Translations under genes and position numbers: made by a program
The notes under the pieces: model-generated
Seen by the model: only the letters and a program-made list of their open reading frames with translations
Told to the model about the DNA's origin: nothing
Database searches by the model: none
Assembly (NCBI GenBank): GCA_937884235.1
Contig: CALGBT010000525.1
Location: 1 to 6,360 of the forward strand
Direction of reading: 5' to 3'
Origin: an uncultured Pseudomonadota bacterium
GTDB taxonomy: Bacteria; Myxococcota_A; UBA9042; CAIXZC01
DNA length: 6,360 nucleotides
Shown: positions 5,601 to 6,360 of the stretch, one piece after another
How the letters are laid out: each line of letters opens with the position of its first letter
How positions within the stretch are numbered: position 1 is the first letter of the stretch

Positions 5601-6360
5601 GGGAGTACTCATTGACAATCTGGCTGTGTTCTCGCAGTGCGCCCCGGTCGTCTGTGCTGGGGACGGGGACTGCGGCACCGATGTGCCAGGGGCTAGCGGG
5701 TCCTGCGTCGACGGCATCTGCCTCTTTGTCCTGCCCCAGACGTGCAGCCAGGCGGCACAGTGTAACGATGACGATTCCTGCACTGCCGATACCTGTACGA
5801 CGGGCGGCTACTGTCTCAACACAATGCAGCAGAACTGCTGCTACGAAGACGCCGATTGCCAGGACAACGACCCCTGCACCAACGACTCCTGCTACGCCCC
5901 CTTCTTCGGCTATCCATACTGCGTCAACGCGGTGGTGGCTGGCTGTTGCATGGCCGATGGCGATTGCGAAGATGGCGATATCTGCACCGTCAACTCCTGT
6001 CCCGGTCCCGGTCAACAGTGCGCAGCCGTGACGGTGCCTGGCTGCTGCAACGGGCCGGCGGACTGTGTCGACCAGGACCCTTGCACCCTGGAGACATGCA
6101 GCGGGAATCAGTGCGGATACACGGACATCTGGTGTGCGGGAGATGGGGATTGCGACGACAGCAATGACTGCACCGACGATGCCTGCGTCGGTGGCAAGTG
6201 CATTTTTACCCCTAACCAGGGACCGGGCTGTTGTGTGCCGCCGCTCTTCCGGGATGATTTTTCCACTGACAAGGGCTGGGTCTACGGCATTGACTGGGAG
6301 CGAGGAGAGGCCCACGCTTCGCCCAAACTCACCAGTTTCGAGCCCGACCCGGCCGTGGAC
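2641..6360 (+). CDS. Giant Cys-rich multidomain surface lipoprotein, probable adhesin or stalk protein; 3' end outside window
   Basis: The frame is open for 1240 codons and continues past the edge. MDFRLLVPILAVLLAAC is a lipoprotein signal with lipobox LAAC; C17 would be lipidated, and Ser at +2 fits outer-membrane sorting. In order: acidic tether (18-79), eight C-x4-C-x4-C-x3-C-x2-C repeats (about 81-453) with extra Cys modules between some, beta-sandwich 1 (about 478-663), three more repeats (696-782), one CTDC repeat (806-829), beta-sandwich 2 (about 843-1000), five CTDC repeats (1035-1198), and the start of beta-sandwich 3 (from 1203). Residues 81-140 alone hold 13 Cys in 60. The nearest upstream in-frame stop is at 2071-2073, so the start rests on the signal peptide and promoter; ATGs at 2626 and 2614 remain possible. 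The architecture suggests a disulfide-braced surface stalk. No catalytic motif was seen and its ligand is unknown. Confidence 0.88.
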   Translation, partial: MDFRLLVPILAVLLAACSNSAGPVLIDVSGDEDLLAGTDLLADVSVVELDTRISPDEVLPVDLVTLPDEVASPDLTADLCVPDCADRECGDDGCGGNCGTCPGVAPLCVDGYCQLECLPDCEGKECGADGCDGSCGACPDGVFCADGLCQEECLSDEGCSEAGLAECTPEGELRECEEVQADCLMWTEPLPCDVGWMCWEGSCVEICVPDCAGLECGEDGCGGSCGTCGDLETCGNGLCSCLFQQCGATCCPDGQLCADGACCQPSCVGIECGSDGCGGSCGTCGQDETCIEGQCWCDFEACGSNCCAAGETCVNGGCVIACVPQCVGKECGADGCDGSCGTCGPNAQCVAGGQCLDLCELACAGKACGSDGCGGSCGTCALGQVCTDAGACVNQCVPQCLGKECGANGCGGSCGTCAAGQSCSNGVCTNVCVPDCFLKTCGDDGCGGSCGSCPAGVLCTVAGACGGECLNCTGDPACSTLDFSSGTLANWNIDAAVILTSFGATLPLTGGHMLKLTTGEGLTETDSEVHFQTCLEPGNYGVIVDWRFYSEEFKEWCGSNYQDSLKIWLATPSGEVAVAELTIKDLCAPSDCVGCGAQYVGLEPSDIDLDQGGVFNTPWSLSTAGFKIAGAGATVTVHVEFADAGDAIYDSVVLIDRIQIVPCAGFCDQLDCGAEPVCDCGACPPDVQCNQGTCCVPDCAGKNCGSDGCGGECGACAGPCLDGTCCLPSCDGKECGANGCGGSCGLCFGLEDTCVAGQCVCLPDCNGKVCGSDGCGGSCGLCNDNLACSKDSCSANGQCSFDTSACCTGDDECDDGVACTADNCVAGTCQSVVDPDCCTPNPFMESFDNGALPGWTLSTPVAGVGWHLWSQFGDGLLYYGNPVTQNFDNSVTNTGTALTPSLELLPAIAYELSFDVFMDVELGLYYDSLKVEVSVDGGGFMSLWDKSGYGSMETWQSVDLDISALAGHAVRFRFNFSSSDAFANDTLGVLIDNLAVFSQCAPVVCAGDGDCGTDVPGASGSCVDGICLFVLPQTCSQAAQCNDDDSCTADTCTTGGYCLNTMQQNCCYEDADCQDNDPCTNDSCYAPFFGYPYCVNAVVAGCCMADGDCEDGDICTVNSCPGPGQQCAAVTVPGCCNGPADCVDQDPCTLETCSGNQCGYTDIWCAGDGDCDDSNDCTDDACVGGKCIFTPNQGPGCCVPPLFRDDFSTDKGWVYGIDWERGEAHASPKLTSFEPDPAVD
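3010..3038 (+). repeat. 29-bp exact direct repeat, copy 1
   Basis: This stretch of array repeat 2 codes for KECGADGCD and is base-for-base the same as 3625-3653. Other repeats in the array differ at synonymous positions. Confidence 0.85.
3055..3261 (+). other. Divergent Cys module between repeats 2 and 3
   Basis: Residues 139-207 break the regular period. They hold an acidic stretch with spaced Cys and the segment DCLMWTEPLPCDVGWMCWEG. The order C, acidic region with V-Q, C-L-x-W, C-x2-G-x2-C, G-x-C resembles a separate Cys-rich module common in myxobacterial surface proteins. The family match is from memory only. Confidence 0.4.
3361..3426 (+). repeat. Third Cys-module family, copy 1 (C-x4-C-x3-CC-x5-C-x4-C)
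   Basis: Residues 241-262, CLFQQCGATCCPDGQLCADG and following, sit between array repeats 3 and 4. Their Cys spacing is identical to that of the copy at 3529-3594, which marks a repeat family distinct from the main array. Confidence 0.6.
3529..3594 (+). repeat. Third Cys-module family, copy 2 (C-x4-C-x3-CC-x5-C-x4-C)
   Basis: Residues 297-318, CDFEACGSNCCAAGETCVNG and following, sit between array repeats 4 and 5. All six Cys positions and the G-x2-C-x2-G pattern match copy 1. Confidence 0.6.
3625..3653 (+). repeat. 29-bp exact direct repeat, copy 2
   Basis: This stretch lies in array repeat 5. It shares with copy 1 the rare Asp in CDGSC, where the other repeats have Gly. The pair suggests duplication or gene conversion within the array. 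Confidence 0.85.
4072..4629 (+). other. Beta-sandwich domain 1 (choice-of-anchor / LamG-like)
   Basis: Residues 478-663 contain few Cys and alternate hydrophobic strands. Markers are LDFSSGTLANWN near the start, FYSEEFKEW and YQDSLKIWLATPSGE in the middle, and DAIYDSVVLIDRIQIVPC at the end. That set recurs in extracellular choice-of-anchor jelly-roll domains. Such folds often bind carbohydrate or protein, but the ligand cannot be read here. The exact family is uncertain. Confidence 0.55.
4473..4480 (+). repeat. G8 homopolymer inside the lipoprotein gene
   Basis: Eight consecutive G code for part of DQGGVF in beta-sandwich 1. The frame is intact on both sides. The tract could slip during replication or be miscalled in sequencing, and either would shift the frame. 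Confidence 0.6.
4726..4986 (+). repeat. Second array: three more CGxDGCGG-type repeats
   Basis: First Cys at residues 699, 730 and 765, with the same C-x4-C-x4-C-x3-C-x2-C spacing as the first array (for example LPDCNGKVCGSDGCGGSCGL). The period is shorter, 31-35 residues. A degenerate Cys stretch (LDCGAEPVCDCGACPP) precedes it. This brings the total to eleven copies in the window. Confidence 0.85.
5056..5127 (+). repeat. CTDC-type Cys repeat (single copy)
   Basis: Residues 806-829 read CC-x5-C-x5-CT-x3-C-x4-C (CDDGVACTADNCVAGTC), the pattern of the slime-mould CTDC repeat family (Pfam Dicty_CTDC type). It marks the switch from the CGxDGCGG repeats to this second Cys family. Confidence 0.7.
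5167..5640 (+). other. Beta-sandwich domain 2 (choice-of-anchor J / MAM-like)
   Basis: Residues 843-1000 begin FMESFDNGALPGWTLS and end LGVLIDNLAVFSQC. Between them are AYELSFDVFMDVE, YYDSLKVEVSVDGGGF and VRFRFNFSSSD, the alternating strands of a jelly-roll that often sits in secreted peptidases and adhesins. The VLID-(N/R) ending is shared with domain 1. No active-site motif is present. Confidence 0.6.
5743..6234 (+). repeat. Array of five CTDC-type Cys repeats
   Basis: The C-x5-CT-x3-C core starts at residues 1041, 1073, 1109, 1142 and 1171 (CNDDDSCTADTC, CQDNDPCTNDSC, CEDGDICTVNSC, CVDQDPCTLETC, CDDSNDCTDDAC). Each has a Cys six residues before the core, usually as CC. The acidic loops between the first two Cys could bind calcium. 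The final spacing to the last Cys varies from 4 to 9 residues. Confidence 0.75.
6247..6360 (+). other. Start of beta-sandwich domain 3 (cut by window edge)
   Basis: Residues 1203-1240 read FRDDFSTDKGWVYGIDWERG, then an Ala/Ser-rich turn and FEPDPAVD. The DFS-x-GW-x-G-x-(D)W-E-x-G opening and the D-P-A ending fit the first strands of a further jelly-roll of the kind often found in such surface proteins. Only its first strands are visible. Confidence 0.5.

Noticed and set aside
5491..6315. Minus-strand frame of 274 codons
   Set aside because: It is antisense to beta-sandwich 2 and the CTDC repeats. No domain or ribosome site was seen.

Overview
The window holds two divergently transcribed genes for large exported proteins, separated by a 216-bp intergenic region. 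Both run off the window edges, so neither 3' end is visible. The DNA is GC-rich. Several traits point to a Myxococcota/Bradymonadota-type ('deltaproteobacterial') bacterium, most likely an uncultured one: a Gly-Cys/hydrophobic/Arg sorting-type segment, slime-mould-type CTDC repeats, CGxDGCGGSCGxC repeats, and beta-sandwich modules set between Cys repeats. This placement is inferred from protein style only; no rRNA or tRNA is present.

Left part (minus strand, 2424 down to 1). One uninterrupted reading frame encodes a signal peptide, a zinc-dependent N-acetylmuramoyl-L-alanine amidase (Amidase_3) with all four key residues, three homologous CnaB-like beta domains, and an acidic/Pro linker. A GGGGC + hydrophobic stretch + RRGK segment follows, which looks like a C-terminal sorting signal. 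The frame does not stop there. It continues directly into a second hydrophobic segment and a TolB/PD40-type beta-propeller that is cut by the window edge. This looks like two ancestral genes joined in frame, and it is the oddest feature in the window.

Centre (2425-2640). Divergent control region. A sigma70-like promoter and a GGAG ribosome site serve the amidase. A weaker promoter candidate serves the right-hand gene. Two small adjacent palindromes overlap or flank the amidase -35 box.

Right part (plus strand, 2641 to the end). A lipoprotein gene with lipobox LAAC and at least 1240 residues. After an acidic tether come eight copies of a C-x4-C-x4-C-x3-C-x2-C repeat (with two further Cys modules inserted), a beta-sandwich, three more copies of the repeat, one CTDC repeat, a second beta-sandwich, five CTDC repeats, and the start of a third beta-sandwich. 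It reads as a long disulfide-braced stalk carrying ligand-binding-type domains, probably an outer-membrane surface protein or adhesin.

Together the locus looks like a cell-envelope pair: an enzyme that cuts peptidoglycan and a surface lipoprotein that must be anchored in or cross the same envelope. Any functional coupling is inference from the divergent layout. No mobile element, CRISPR array, RNA gene or terminator was found.
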